From: Bacteroidales bacterium
GTDB taxonomy: Bacteria; Bacteroidota; Bacteroidia; Bacteroidales; UBA932
Assembly: GCA_017549145.1 (NCBI GenBank)
Contig: JAFYVM010000057.1
Span: 49,145 to 113,144 of the forward strand
DNA length: 64,000 nt
Direction: 5' to 3'
Shown here: piece after piece, positions 28,548 to 43,216 of the stretch
Layout: every line of letters begins with the position of its first letter
Numbering within the stretch: the stretch's first letter is position 1
Notes under the pieces: generated by a model
What the model was told of the DNA's origin: nothing
The model's database searches: none
What the model saw: only the letters and a program-made list of their open reading frames with translations
Translations under genes and position numbers: made by a program

Positions 28548-30104
28548 ATGGAGTCTGAAAAAGATCTGATTGTTGACGTAGGGTCAACCGAAGTCTCGAT
28601 TGCACTGATGGAAAACCACAGACTTATCGAGCTAAACAAGGAGTCCAGCCAGGGGAACAGCTTTTCTGTAGGAGATGTATATCTCGGAAAAGTAAAGAAG
28701 ATTCTTCCATCCCTTAACGCTGCCTTTGTCGACATCGGAGACGAGAAGGAGGCATTTATCCATTATCTTGATCTTGGATTGTATTTCGAAGCATACGATG
28801 AGTTTGTAAGAAGAATCAATCCGAACACAGATGCGAAAGGAATTTACAAGCACATCAAGGCAGAAAAGATCCTCGAAAAGGATGGTCGCATTGAAAACGT
28901 GCTTACTCCGGGACAGATGATTATTGTCCAGATCGTCAAAGAGCCGATTTCGACAAAAGGTTCAAGACTGACTGCGGAAATTTCATTGGCAGGACGAAAC
29001 GTTGTACTGCTCCCCTTCGCAAGCAAGGTGAGCGTATCCCAGAAAATCACTTCCAAGGAGGAGAAGAGAAGGCTTGAGACACTCGTCAAGAGCATCCTCC
29101 CACAAAATTACGGTGCAATCATCCGCACTGCAGCGGAAAGCAAGAATGCAGCAGTTCTAGATGCTGAGATTCTGTCACTCGTAGAAAAGTGGGAAAACTC
29201 ATGGAAGCAGCTTGCAAAATCCAAGGCTGTGCAGCTACTCTTTACTGAGTACAGCAAGACCACCACAATCCTCAGGGACCTCCTGAACGACTCGTTCAAC
29301 AACATCTACGTTAATGACGAGACGGTTTATGAAGAGACCCGCAAGTACATCTCACTGATTTCACCGGAGCAGGAGAAGATTGTCAAGTTATATAAAGACA
29401 AGGCACCTATCTTCGACTATTTCGAAGTAACGAGACAGATTAAGAGTTCATTTGGAAAGGTGGTTCCGATCAGACAGGGCGCATACCTTGTGATTGAGCA
29501 CACAGAAGCATTGCATGTAATCGATGTGAACAGCGGCACCCGCACCAAGAACAAGGAGCAGGAGCAGAACACATTTGACATCAACTGCAATGCAGCAGAA
29601 GAGGTCGCACGACAGATCAGACTGCGTGACATGGGAGGAATCGTGATTGTTGACTTCATTGATATGGATTCCAACGAGCACAAGAATGCCCTCTACAAGA
29701 AGATGCAGGAGCTGATGGCATCCGACAGAGCAAAGCACAATGTACTGCCGCTCACAAAATTCGGATTGATGCAGATCACTCGTCAGAGAGTCCGTCCAGC
29801 AACCGAGATCAACACCCAGGAGGTTTGCCCGGTGTGCAATGGAACAGGAAAGATTTCATCAAGCGTTGTTATTGATGAAGCAATTGAAAGAAGATTGGCC
29901 TATTACACACAGGAAAAAGGCATGACAGAATTGACGCTGAAAGTCAGCCCAATCCTCGGAGCCTACCTGACAAAAGGCATCTTCAGTTCAATTCTGGGAC
30001 GCTGGAAGAAGAAGTACAAATGCAAGATTGAATTGGTGGAAATCACCGATTTCACAGTTCTGCAGAATGAATTCTACAATGAAAAAGGAGACAAGCTTGA
30101 CTAG
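28548..30104 (+). CDS. rng: Ribonuclease E/G family endoribonuclease
   Basis: Single-strand endoribonuclease for rRNA maturation and mRNA decay. 518 residues, the RNase G size without the long RNase E tail. S1 domain at about 38-130 (VYLGKVKKILPSLNAAFVDIG), DNase-I-like catalytic part with VIDVNSGTRTKNKEQEQNTF and VIVDFIDMD (metal-binding Asp residues, about 325-370), and the zinc-link CPVCNGTGKI (about 427-436). ATG 28548 begins MESEKDLIVDVG. The stop codon lies in the loop of the terminator at 30082-30119. Confidence 0.96.
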   Translation: MESEKDLIVDVGSTEVSIALMENHRLIELNKESSQGNSFSVGDVYLGKVKKILPSLNAAFVDIGDEKEAFIHYLDLGLYFEAYDEFVRRINPNTDAKGIYKHIKAEKILEKDGRIENVLTPGQMIIVQIVKEPISTKGSRLTAEISLAGRNVVLLPFASKVSVSQKITSKEEKRRLETLVKSILPQNYGAIIRTAAESKNAAVLDAEILSLVEKWENSWKQLAKSKAVQLLFTEYSKTTTILRDLLNDSFNNIYVNDETVYEETRKYISLISPEQEKIVKLYKDKAPIFDYFEVTRQIKSSFGKVVPIRQGAYLVIEHTEALHVIDVNSGTRTKNKEQEQNTFDINCNAAEEVARQIRLRDMGGIVIVDFIDMDSNEHKNALYKKMQELMASDRAKHNVLPLTKFGLMQITRQRVRPATEINTQEVCPVCNGTGKISSSVVIDEAIERRLAYYTQEKGMTELTLKVSPILGAYLTKGIFSSILGRWKKKYKCKIELVEITDFTVLQNEFYNEKGDKLD

Positions 30105-30119
30105 CTTGTCTCCTTTTTT
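30082..30119. terminator. Bidirectional terminator spanning the rng stop codon
   Basis: 16-bp perfect stem (30082-30097 and 30103-30118) with 5-nt loop and T-runs on both strands. It ends rng rightward and, 18 nt past its stop, the leftward galactosidase gene. Confidence 0.85.
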
Positions 30120-30136
30120 CTATCTTCTTTCCAGCC

Positions 30137-35910
<5,774 letters not shown>

Positions 35911-35923
35911 ACTATTTTCTCTC

Positions 35924-36670
35924 TTACCAATTCTTATCCTTCTTATGCGAACTGAGAGCAGCCGCTTTCTCCTTATTTACCTTATCCTGAGTTTCCTTTT
36001 CCTTTGCCTGAATAGCCTGTAGCATCTGCTGAGCAGCCTGCGGACTTATCTTTGGCTCAGAACCAGATTGATTCTGCTGATCCTGTTTCTGATCTTTATT
36101 CTGATCCTGATTATCTTTGTTCTGATCATCATTCTGATCCTGCTGAACTTTATTCTGGTCCTGATTCTGGTCCTGATTCTGGTCCTGATTCTGGTCCTGA
36201 TTCTGATCATTCTGCTGGTTCTGCTGCTGATCCTGCTGTTGCTTCAATTTCTCCTTGGCATAGATATAGTTTTCCTTTGCCTCCAGATCCCCTGGATTTC
36301 TCAAAAGCGACTGCTTATATGCATCAACAGCTGTCTGATAATCCTCCAATGCAACCGCCACATTACCAAGATTATAATAGTAATCAGCTGCTGCTGGAGA
36401 AGTTACCGCTGCATCCTTTATCTTGTCCAGATGTTTCTTTGCTTGCTCATAGCTTCCCTGGCGATAAAGAGTATTAGCCATATTATAATTAGCAGCAAAT
36501 GACACAGTATCCTTAGCTAATGCTCTAAAGTACTCCAGCTCTGCTTCCTTATAATTCTCCTTCTTGAAATCTCTGTTTCCTCTTCTGACCTCACGCTTAT
36601 CCACCTGCGCAGATACATCCGTCAGCGCAAATGCCATAAAGAAAACCAGTATGTATAATATTCTATTCAT
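35924..36670 (-). CDS. batC: BatC-like TPR protein with Q/N/D-rich tail
   Basis: 248 residues, signal peptide ending VSAQ (about 22), TPR repeats at about 27-140 (FKKENYKEAELEYFRAL, YYYNLGNVAVALEDYQTAVDAYKQS), then a low-complexity stretch of Gln, Asn and Asp (about 145-205, made of QNQD units) and a charged C-terminal helix. TPRs bind partner proteins, here presumably the VWA proteins BatA and BatB in the periplasm. Part of the Q/N/D stretch is encoded by four exact 12-bp repeats (36152-36199). Lies 13 nt before the batD-batE gene and 6 nt after batB. Confidence 0.88.
   Translation of the reverse strand: MNRILYILVFFMAFALTDVSAQVDKREVRRGNRDFKKENYKEAELEYFRALAKDTVSFAANYNMANTLYRQGSYEQAKKHLDKIKDAAVTSPAAADYYYNLGNVAVALEDYQTAVDAYKQSLLRNPGDLEAKENYIYAKEKLKQQQDQQQNQQNDQNQDQNQDQNQDQNQDQNKVQQDQNDDQNKDNQDQNKDQKQDQQNQSGSEPKISPQAAQQMLQAIQAKEKETQDKVNKEKAAALSSHKKDKNW
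36152..36199. repeat. Four perfect 12-bp tandem repeats inside batC
   Basis: Unit ATTCTGGTCCTG on the plus strand, four exact copies in a row, coding for QDQN on the minus strand. Diverged copies flank it. Such exact short repeats may change in number by slippage without breaking the frame. Confidence 0.9.
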
Positions 36671-36676
36671 GTCAAC

Positions 36677-37681
36677 TTACCTTTGAAACAAATGACGTTT
36701 TGAACGTCTGTCACCCACCAGCATTTCCAGAACAAAGAAGAACAAAGCTATTGCAAGGAAATACATGAACTGCTCATCAAACTCCTCAAATACTATAGAA
36801 TTGTACTTCTCATCTTCAAGTTTCTTCAGATCCTCAATGATCGGATTCAATCCAAACTCACTGTTTCCTGCACGCACATAAGCGCCATTACCAGCCTGCG
36901 CTACCTCCTTCAAAACCTCCTCATCCAATCTTGAAACCACAATTTCGCCATCTTTATCCTTCAAGAGTTCACCATTCATCGGGATAGGCTTACCCTCAGG
37001 AGAACCTACTCCAATCGTAAACACCTTGATACCCATCTCTGCTGCCTGCTTTGCGGCTGCCACAGGATCATCCTCATGGTTTTCTCCATCTGTGATAAGG
37101 ATAATAGCGCGACTCTTATCACTCTGCTGACTGAAACTTCTGATACAGGTCGTGATGGCATCTCCCATCGCCGTACCCTGAATAGGAATTGAACCTGTAT
37201 CAATGGTATTCAAGAACATTTTAGCAGAGACATAATCAGTTGTCACAGGAAGCTGAACAAAAGAAGTTCCTGCAAAAATGACTAGTCCGATGCGGTCATC
37301 TCTAAGTTTATCTACAAGTCTTGAGACAGCCAATTTGGCGCGATCAAGACGGTTTGGCGAATAATCTTCTGCGAGCATTGAGTTAGACACGTCTATCGCA
37401 ATAATGATCTCCGCACCCTTGATTTCCTGCTCCTTGAGTCTCACTCCAATCTGTGGGCGTGACAATCCGATTGCAAAGAAGAAGAATCCAATAGAAAACA
37501 GGGTCAGACGCACCCACACCTTACTTTTTGAATAAGAAGGCATTAACTGCTCCACCAACTTCTCATCACCAAATTTTCTGATTTTTCTTCTACGCAGACG
37601 GAGCAGCACAGCCTGTATCACAAAGAATACAGGTATCAGAAAAATCAAAAACAGATATTGTGCTTGTGCAAAATGTATCAT
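36677..37681 (-). CDS. batB: BatB, VWA-domain membrane protein
   Basis: 334 residues: two N-terminal membrane segments (about 8-25 and 58-75), a von Willebrand A domain with intact MIDAS sequence AIDVSNSMLAEDYSPNRLDRAK (given in parts: DVSNS at about 97-101), TAMGD-type threonine site and ITDGENHEDD, and a C-terminal membrane helix near 312-325. VWA domains bind partners through a metal ion; the Bat proteins are linked to survival under oxidative or envelope stress. Its ATG overlaps the batA stop by 4 nt (37678-37681). Confidence 0.93.
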   Translation of the reverse strand: MIHFAQAQYLFLIFLIPVFFVIQAVLLRLRRRKIRKFGDEKLVEQLMPSYSKSKVWVRLTLFSIGFFFFAIGLSRPQIGVRLKEQEIKGAEIIIAIDVSNSMLAEDYSPNRLDRAKLAVSRLVDKLRDDRIGLVIFAGTSFVQLPVTTDYVSAKMFLNTIDTGSIPIQGTAMGDAITTCIRSFSQQSDKSRAIILITDGENHEDDPVAAAKQAAEMGIKVFTIGVGSPEGKPIPMNGELLKDKDGEIVVSRLDEEVLKEVAQAGNGAYVRAGNSEFGLNPIIEDLKKLEDEKYNSIVFEEFDEQFMYFLAIALFFFVLEMLVGDRRSKRHLFQR

Positions 37682-38664
37682 ACAAACCTTCTAATTACAA
37701 ACCAGTTAAAAATGAGTTCAGCAAGGAGTGCCAACAATGCCCACAACGCATACTTTCCGAAAAGTTCCTTATAAACCGGGAAACTGTCCACCGTTGTGCG
37801 AGCTTTCTCCATCTGGTTGATTTCATTATAGATTTCAGCGAGCTTGGTATTGTCATTTGCACGGAAATAACGTCCACCTGTCTCGTCTGCAATATGTTTG
37901 AGCAAGTCCTCATCAATCTCCACTTCCAGATTCTTGATCTCGACTCCCCATGGGGTCATCACTGGATATGGAGCCATTCCCTCGCGTCCCACACCAATTG
38001 TATAAACCCTTATACCATAGGTCTTTGCAATCTCTACTGCCATCTGCGGAGACATCTCTCCACTATTATTCACACCATCAGTAAGAAGAATCACCACCCT
38101 GCTCTTTGCGTCAGAATCCTTCATTCTCGCAATAGCAGTTGCCAATCCGTTACCAATAGCAGTACCATCGTCAATCAGACCAGTCTCAACCTCCTTCATC
38201 ATATTGATAAGAGCTGCACGATCTGTGGTCAATGGACACTGAGTGTAGCTCTCACCAGCAAACACCACAATACCCATACGGTCTGTAGGTCTCTGAGCAA
38301 TAAATTCTATAGCAATATCCTTTGAGGCACTGATTCGGTCTGGAGTAAAGTCTCTTGCAAGCATACTCGTCGAGACGTCCATAGCCATAACGATGTCAAT
38401 ACCTTCAGCATCAACCTTTTCAATCACCTCTGAAGACCTTGGCCTTGCCATGGCAACAATAATGAGGGTCAATGCTATAATCCTGAAAGCGAATGGAATA
38501 TGTCTAAGAGAAGTGACTACCGAGGTCTTTTTCACAAGCCACGGAGTAGAAGTCGAAACTCTCAAGTGCGGATGCCTTTGAGCAAGTTCCTGATATACAT
38601 AGTGCGCAACCAACAATGCCGGCACTATCAACAACCATAAAAGTTTAGGATATTCTAAAAACAT
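37678..38664 (-). CDS. batA: BatA, VWA-domain membrane protein
   Basis: 328 residues, a paralogue of the next gene: N-terminal membrane segments, VWA domain with MIDAS DVSTS in AMDVSTSMLARDFTPDR (about 93-109), GTAIGNGLATAIARM and LLTDGVNNSGE, and a C-terminal membrane helix (about 305-325). Starts in a TAATG overlap with the preceding gene and overlaps batB by 4 nt, so the three are translationally coupled. Confidence 0.93.
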   Translation of the reverse strand: MFLEYPKLLWLLIVPALLVAHYVYQELAQRHPHLRVSTSTPWLVKKTSVVTSLRHIPFAFRIIALTLIIVAMARPRSSEVIEKVDAEGIDIVMAMDVSTSMLARDFTPDRISASKDIAIEFIAQRPTDRMGIVVFAGESYTQCPLTTDRAALINMMKEVETGLIDDGTAIGNGLATAIARMKDSDAKSRVVILLTDGVNNSGEMSPQMAVEIAKTYGIRVYTIGVGREGMAPYPVMTPWGVEIKNLEVEIDEDLLKHIADETGGRYFRANDNTKLAEIYNEINQMEKARTTVDSFPVYKELFGKYALWALLALLAELIFNWFVIRRFV

Positions 38665-39671
38665 TACTCACCTCCCTTTTTAGCATCCTCGTTATCCTCC
38701 TCCACCTCGGTCTGATAAGTAGAGGTAACAAACCTCACAGCCAACGGAAGCGCAGCAGCATTATCCTCATCAGAAGCTGTATACTTCGCAAACTTTACAA
38801 AGTCAGCTCTCTCAAACAACTCCTTCAAACCAGACTGCAGATCCTCAGCAACATCAGTCTTCTTAAGATCCTTCATAATCTCTGCTGTGGTCATTTCCAT
38901 GGCTCCAATGTCGTAACGGGCATCAATATACTCTCGAAGAGTATCTGTTATACCAGAATAAAATGCCTTCTGCTTCTCTGGAGCCCACATTTTATTACCT
39001 CTGTACATATCAAGTTTACGTAGAGCGACAATGTGAGCAGGATCTTTTTTAGCAGACTCAGCATTTCTTTTCTTTCCGTATTTCAATATCAGCCATATAG
39101 CTGATGCTATCAATCCAAGGATACCCAACACAGTTCCTATCCATGGAATAACCTCCTTAAACGTAACCGGATAGCGAATCTGTCCCTTAATATCATGCAT
39201 CTCGAAAGTTGCAGTATCAACTGGCATAGTCTTCACTTCAAGAGTCTGAGAATCAAACACTAGTGTGTCGACCACACCGTCCTTAGTAACTCTCTGCAGC
39301 GACAAATGAGGAAGGGCATACTGTCCTTGTTCGAAAGAAGTGATCACAATTCCACCACGCAGGTTCAAGACATTAGAAGCGCCTTTTTTACCCTTGACAA
39401 CCTTAATTGTATCTAACTGCCAACCGCTGACAATCTCCACTCCATCCATGAGAGTATCCTTAAGCTCAGGAAAGGCAAACATAGTTCCCTCCTCCACATT
39501 ATTGAGGTCTACTCCATAAAGAAGCTGATCGGCTATCAAGACCGAATCCCTCTCCTGAAGCTGCTTAAGAAAGGCTCCCTTTTGATACACAAGTTCTCCC
39601 TTCTTGGCAAAAGCCACAAAAGAGAGAAGTGTCAGCGAAATAAGAGTCAAATATTGAAATGCTTTACGCAT
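38664..39671 (-). CDS. Bat-operon membrane protein (BatD-like/DUF4381-type)
   Basis: 335 residues with a signal peptide (1-22, ends AFA), a periplasmic beta domain of about 150 residues (VEIVSGWQLDTIKV, GGIVITSFEQGQYALPHLSLQRV), one membrane helix at about 178-197 and a cytosolic helical domain with REYIDARYDIGAMEMTTAEI. The layout and position between the DUF58 gene and batA match the unnamed protein conserved in Bacteroidota bat operons. It probably anchors the complex across the inner membrane; exact job unknown. Confidence 0.8.
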   Translation of the reverse strand: MRKAFQYLTLISLTLLSFVAFAKKGELVYQKGAFLKQLQERDSVLIADQLLYGVDLNNVEEGTMFAFPELKDTLMDGVEIVSGWQLDTIKVVKGKKGASNVLNLRGGIVITSFEQGQYALPHLSLQRVTKDGVVDTLVFDSQTLEVKTMPVDTATFEMHDIKGQIRYPVTFKEVIPWIGTVLGILGLIASAIWLILKYGKKRNAESAKKDPAHIVALRKLDMYRGNKMWAPEKQKAFYSGITDTLREYIDARYDIGAMEMTTAEIMKDLKKTDVAEDLQSGLKELFERADFVKFAKYTASDEDNAAALPLAVRFVTSTYQTEVEEDNEDAKKGGE

Positions 39672-39676
39672 ACCTG

Positions 39677-40567
39677 TTACCTGTTTTTGAAAAGTGTCAT
39701 CAGTCCTTTGACATAATCATCATCCACACTGATATCCACCTTATCCACATTATATTTCATGAACAATTTCGATGAAGACTGCTCCACATTCCTGAACCAA
39801 TCCTCATATGCTCGTCTCATCCTCTTGTCAGAAGTGTTGATCCAAGCGCATACTCCTGTTTCTGAATCCTTTATATTCACAAAACCGACATCTGGAATGG
39901 ATCTTTCCCTAGGATCGTACACCTCAATTACAGAAAGGTCATGTCTGTTGACAGCTACCTTCAAAGCCTCCTCATAACGAGGAGTTCCGTCTCCATTCAC
40001 ATCCAGCATATCTGACAGCAAGAAGGCTGTACACTTCTTCTTGATTGCATTGGTCAGATAGCGCAGCGCCTCAGAAATATCTGTTCCATCTACAGTCGGT
40101 TCAAATTCAATTACCTCTCTGATTATATGTAACAGATGACTGCGGCCCTTCTTAGGAGGTATGAATTTCTCCACCTTCTCACTGAAGAACAAGGCACCGA
40201 CCTTATCATTATTTATGCTGGCAGAAAAAGACAAAATCGCAGCAATCTCAGCCAGGACATCCTTTCTGCTTGCGCCAGAGGTACCGAATAGTCTTGAACG
40301 GCTCACATCAACAAGCAGCATCACCGTCAATTCTCTTTCTTCCTCAAACACTTTGACATAAGGACTACGAAGACGCGCCGTAACATTCCAATCCATGTTA
40401 CGGACATCATCACCGTACTGATACTCACGCACTTCGCTGAACGCCATACCACGACCCTTGAATGCCGAATGGTATTCTCCCGCGAAAATCTGATGAGACA
40501 GCGCACGTGTCTTTATCTCTATTTTACGAACCTTCTTCAGAAGGTCGTTTGCCGATAAATTACCCAT
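39677..40567 (-). CDS. DUF58 domain protein
   Basis: 296 residues, soluble, with the DUF58 signature GRGMAFSEVREYQYGDDVRNMDWNVTARLRSPYVKVFEEERE (the core VREYQYGDDVRNMDWNVTAR at about 47-66) followed by a VWA-like fold that keeps DVSRS (about 88-92). DUF58 proteins sit next to MoxR ATPases and are thought to be their clients or adaptors. Start overlaps the moxR stop as TAATG; 5 nt before the next gene. Confidence 0.92.
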   Translation of the reverse strand: MGNLSANDLLKKVRKIEIKTRALSHQIFAGEYHSAFKGRGMAFSEVREYQYGDDVRNMDWNVTARLRSPYVKVFEEERELTVMLLVDVSRSRLFGTSGASRKDVLAEIAAILSFSASINNDKVGALFFSEKVEKFIPPKKGRSHLLHIIREVIEFEPTVDGTDISEALRYLTNAIKKKCTAFLLSDMLDVNGDGTPRYEEALKVAVNRHDLSVIEVYDPRERSIPDVGFVNIKDSETGVCAWINTSDKRMRRAYEDWFRNVEQSSSKLFMKYNVDKVDISVDDDYVKGLMTLFKNR

Positions 40568-41559
40568 TAAGGAACTTCTACTGCATTAATGATTTCAGAA
40601 ATAATCTGATCTGTAGTCATATTCTCGGCCTCTGCCTCGTAAGTAAGACCGATACGGTGACGAAGCACCTCATAGCATACCGCGCGAACGTCCTCAGGAA
40701 TTACATAACCTCTTCTCTTGATGAACGCATAAGCCTTAGAAGCTGCTGCAAGCGAGATACTTGCACGTGGAGACGCACCATAAGAAATCAAGTTGGCAAT
40801 CTTCTCAAGACCGTACTCATTCGGAGTTCTGGTTGCATATACGATGTCAACGATATATCTCTCGATCTTCTCATCCATATACACTTCCTTAACGATCTCA
40901 CGAGCTCTTACGATATCCTCCGGTTTAAGAACAGGCTGAGCCTTAGGGAACTCGCCGGCATTGTTCATACGGATGATCTGACGCTCCTCGTCCTTCTTAG
41001 GATAGCTCACAACCACCTTAAGCATGAAACGGTCAAGCTGTGCCTCTGGAAGCGGATATGTACCTTCCTGCTCAATAGGGTTCTGAGTTGCCATCACAAG
41101 GAATGGCTCAGGAAGCTTGAATGTCTCCTCACCAATTGTCACCTGACGCTCCTGCATCGCCTCAAGAAGTGCAGACTGTACCTTTGCCGGTGAACGGTTG
41201 ATCTCATCAGCCAATACAAAATTCGCGAAAACCGGACCCTTCTTAATCTGGAACTGCTCTGATTTCTGTGAATAAATCATAGTACCGAGCACGTCAGCTG
41301 GAAGAAGATCCGGAGTGAACTGGATACGATTGAACTTTGAATCGACAGCCTGAGACAATGTATTGATTGCCAATGTCTTTGCAAGACCAGGAACACCTTC
41401 AAGAAGGATATGTCCATTGGCAAGAAGTCCGATAAGAAGGTTCTCAACAAGGTGTTTCTGTCCAACAATCACCTTATTCATCTCCATTGTCAGAATGTCC
41501 ACGAAAGAGCTCTCGCTCTGAATGCGATCATTCAATTCTTTTATGTTTATGCTTTCCAT
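40567..41559 (-). CDS. MoxR-family AAA+ ATPase
   Basis: 330 residues, cytosolic chaperone-like ATPase that matures or remodels VWA proteins. Walker A GVPGLAKT (about 55-62), Walker B VLADEINRSPAKVQSALLEAM (core LADEINRSP, about 118-126), sensor MATQNPIEQEGTYPLPEAQLDRF (core ATQNPIEQEGTYPLPEAQLD), and a C-terminal lid. First gene of the seven-gene bat operon; its -7 element is at 41596-41603. Confidence 0.95.
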   Translation of the reverse strand: MESINIKELNDRIQSESSFVDILTMEMNKVIVGQKHLVENLLIGLLANGHILLEGVPGLAKTLAINTLSQAVDSKFNRIQFTPDLLPADVLGTMIYSQKSEQFQIKKGPVFANFVLADEINRSPAKVQSALLEAMQERQVTIGEETFKLPEPFLVMATQNPIEQEGTYPLPEAQLDRFMLKVVVSYPKKDEERQIIRMNNAGEFPKAQPVLKPEDIVRAREIVKEVYMDEKIERYIVDIVYATRTPNEYGLEKIANLISYGASPRASISLAAASKAYAFIKRRGYVIPEDVRAVCYEVLRHRIGLTYEAEAENMTTDQIISEIINAVEVP

Positions 41560-41574
41560 AAATATGTTTTTTGA

Positions 41575-41582
41575 TATTTTTG
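41575..41582 (+). promoter_or_regulatory. Promoter -7 element for truA
   Basis: TATTTTTG, about 39 nt ahead of the ATG at 41621. It crosses the leader of the divergent moxR gene. Confidence 0.5.
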
Positions 41583-41595
41583 CATTTCAAACTTA

Positions 41596-41603
41596 CAAAG
41601 TTA
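41596..41603 (-). promoter_or_regulatory. Promoter -7 element for moxR-bat operon
   Basis: Minus-strand TAACTTTG. Leader about 30 nt. The truA and moxR promoters overlap each other's transcripts. Confidence 0.55.
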
Positions 41604-41620
41604 CTCAATATTTTTCAAAT

Positions 41621-42394
41621 ATGCGATACCAGATCAGACTCTCATATAACGGCGAGAAGCTTTGCGGTTGGCAGATTCAGCCCAACGACACCACGGTGCA
41701 AGGCGAAATCGAGAAGGCTCTAATGACCCTTTTAAGAATTCCTGTTTCAATCACTGGAGCAGGACGCACTGATTCTGGGGTAAATGCTATCAATTATATC
41801 GCACATTTCGATCTTCCTGATGAGAAGGAAATCGACGCGGCGCACCTCTGCTACAAATTAAATGCCATTCTTCCTCACGAGATAGTCATCCATGAGGTTT
41901 CCTCATGTAATCCGGAATTTCACGCCAGATTTGACGCAACATTACGCGAATATCATTACTTCATCCACTTCTGTAAAGATCCGTTCTGTAACAATTTTTC
42001 ATATAGAATGAGACAGCGTCTAGACGTTGAAAAAATGAACAAAGCAGCCGCATATCTACTTGGAGAACACGACTTTAGCTGTTTTGAAAAAGTTGGCGGC
42101 AATAACGCGACATCTATCTGCAACATCAGCGAAGCAGGGTGGCATACTTACAAACCATCACATATCGAGCTCATGGGATACCCATACACCGAGGGGGACT
42201 ACATCGTATTCAAGGTTAAAGCTAACAGATTTTTAAGGAATATGGTGAGAGCAATTGTCGGCTCACTGATTGAAGTCGGCAACGGGAAAAAGTCTCCGGA
42301 ATGGATAGCTGAACTCATCGCATCCGGAAGCAGATCTGACGCCGGAGCATCAGTTCCGGGGAATGCCCTTTTCTTCACAGGAGCCGAATACTAA
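41621..42394 (+). CDS. truA: tRNA pseudouridine(38-40) synthase
   Basis: Modifies uridines 38-40 in the tRNA anticodon stem. 257 residues from ATG 41621 (MRYQIRLSYNGEKLCGWQ). Catalytic Asp in GAGRTDSGVNA (about 51-61), then LREYHYFI and the C-terminal RFLRNMVRAIVGSL. An upstream reading of 33 codons is possible but starts beyond the promoter inside the divergent moxR gene and adds no family sequence, so it is rejected. Confidence 0.96.
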   Translation: MRYQIRLSYNGEKLCGWQIQPNDTTVQGEIEKALMTLLRIPVSITGAGRTDSGVNAINYIAHFDLPDEKEIDAAHLCYKLNAILPHEIVIHEVSSCNPEFHARFDATLREYHYFIHFCKDPFCNNFSYRMRQRLDVEKMNKAAAYLLGEHDFSCFEKVGGNNATSICNISEAGWHTYKPSHIELMGYPYTEGDYIVFKVKANRFLRNMVRAIVGSLIEVGNGKKSPEWIAELIASGSRSDAGASVPGNALFFTGAEY

Positions 42395-42455
42395 AAAACA
42401 TCGCCAAATTATCAATTACAGACGTGCAAGTGATGGTTAATTTCAAAGAAATTGC

Positions 42456-42463
42456 TATCTTTG
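42456..42463 (+). promoter_or_regulatory. Promoter -7 element for exbB-exbD-tonB
   Basis: TATCTTTG, 51 nt ahead of the ATG at 42515. No strong -33 word. Confidence 0.5.
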
Positions 42464-42514
42464 CACGCTTTTGAGTTAATCGGAAATTTTTGACAATAAA
42501 AACCAAACAATATT

Positions 42515-43213
42515 ATGCTTTTCAACCTACTTCAGGCAGCCGTTGACGCTACGGCAATCACAGAAACCGCACAGGTTCAGGAAGAGACACTGTCACTTAT
42601 CGAAATGGCCACCAAGGGAGGCTGGCTTATGATTGTTCTCCTCATCCTTTCAGTAATGGCAATCTACATTTTTGGCAGCAAATGGTGGATGATTCGTAAG
42701 GCTGGTCAGATCGACAAGCACTTTACTGATGATATTCATGATTTGATTCACGATGGAAAGATCAAGTCAGCTATCGAGCTTTGCCAGAAATATGACTCAC
42801 CTGTTGCAAGACTCGTAGAGAAAGGTATCGAGAGAATCGGACGCCCACTTCAGGACATCCAGACAGCAGTCGAGAACATGGGTAACGTTGAGGTAGGAAG
42901 ACTCGAGAAGGGACTTGGAATGTTGGCAACAATCGCCGGAGGTGCTCCTATGATCGGCTTCCTCGGAACTGTATCAGGTATGATTCAGGCGTTCTTCAGA
43001 ATGTCAACAGCAGGTAACAATATCGACATCACTCTCCTCTCAGGAGGTATCTATGAGGCCATGGTAACAACTGTAGCTGGTCTTTTCGTAGGTATCATCG
43101 CATACTTCGGATATAACTTCCTTACATCACAGATTTCAAATCTCGTGTTCAAGATGGAGAGCGCTACGATCGAGTTCATCGACATGCTTCACGAACCAGC
43201 AGAAAAGGAGTAA
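42515..43213 (+). CDS. MotA/TolQ/ExbB proton-channel family protein
   Basis: Inner-membrane stator that turns proton flow into work on TonB or TolA. 232 residues: membrane helix at about 34-54, a cytosolic loop, and two helices with the family core LGMLATIAGGAPMIGFLGTVSGMIQAF (core GGAPMIGFLGTVSGMIQAF, about 138-156) and LLSGGIYEAMVTTVAGLFVG (about 174-193). First of three genes ordered as ExbB, ExbD, TonB; 3-nt gap to the next. TolQ-type or ExbB-type cannot be told apart here. Confidence 0.94.
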   Translation: MLFNLLQAAVDATAITETAQVQEETLSLIEMATKGGWLMIVLLILSVMAIYIFGSKWWMIRKAGQIDKHFTDDIHDLIHDGKIKSAIELCQKYDSPVARLVEKGIERIGRPLQDIQTAVENMGNVEVGRLEKGLGMLATIAGGAPMIGFLGTVSGMIQAFFRMSTAGNNIDITLLSGGIYEAMVTTVAGLFVGIIAYFGYNFLTSQISNLVFKMESATIEFIDMLHEPAEKE

Positions 43214-43216
43214 TCT

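Noticed and set aside
36120-36220. CRISPR-like array
   Set aside because: The 12-bp repeats are contiguous with no spacers and lie in a coding frame.
36068-36502. Plus-strand hydrophobic frames across batC
   Set aside because: Antisense translation of the QDQN repeat gives Leu/Ile-rich sequence; the minus-strand batC fits its operon and family.
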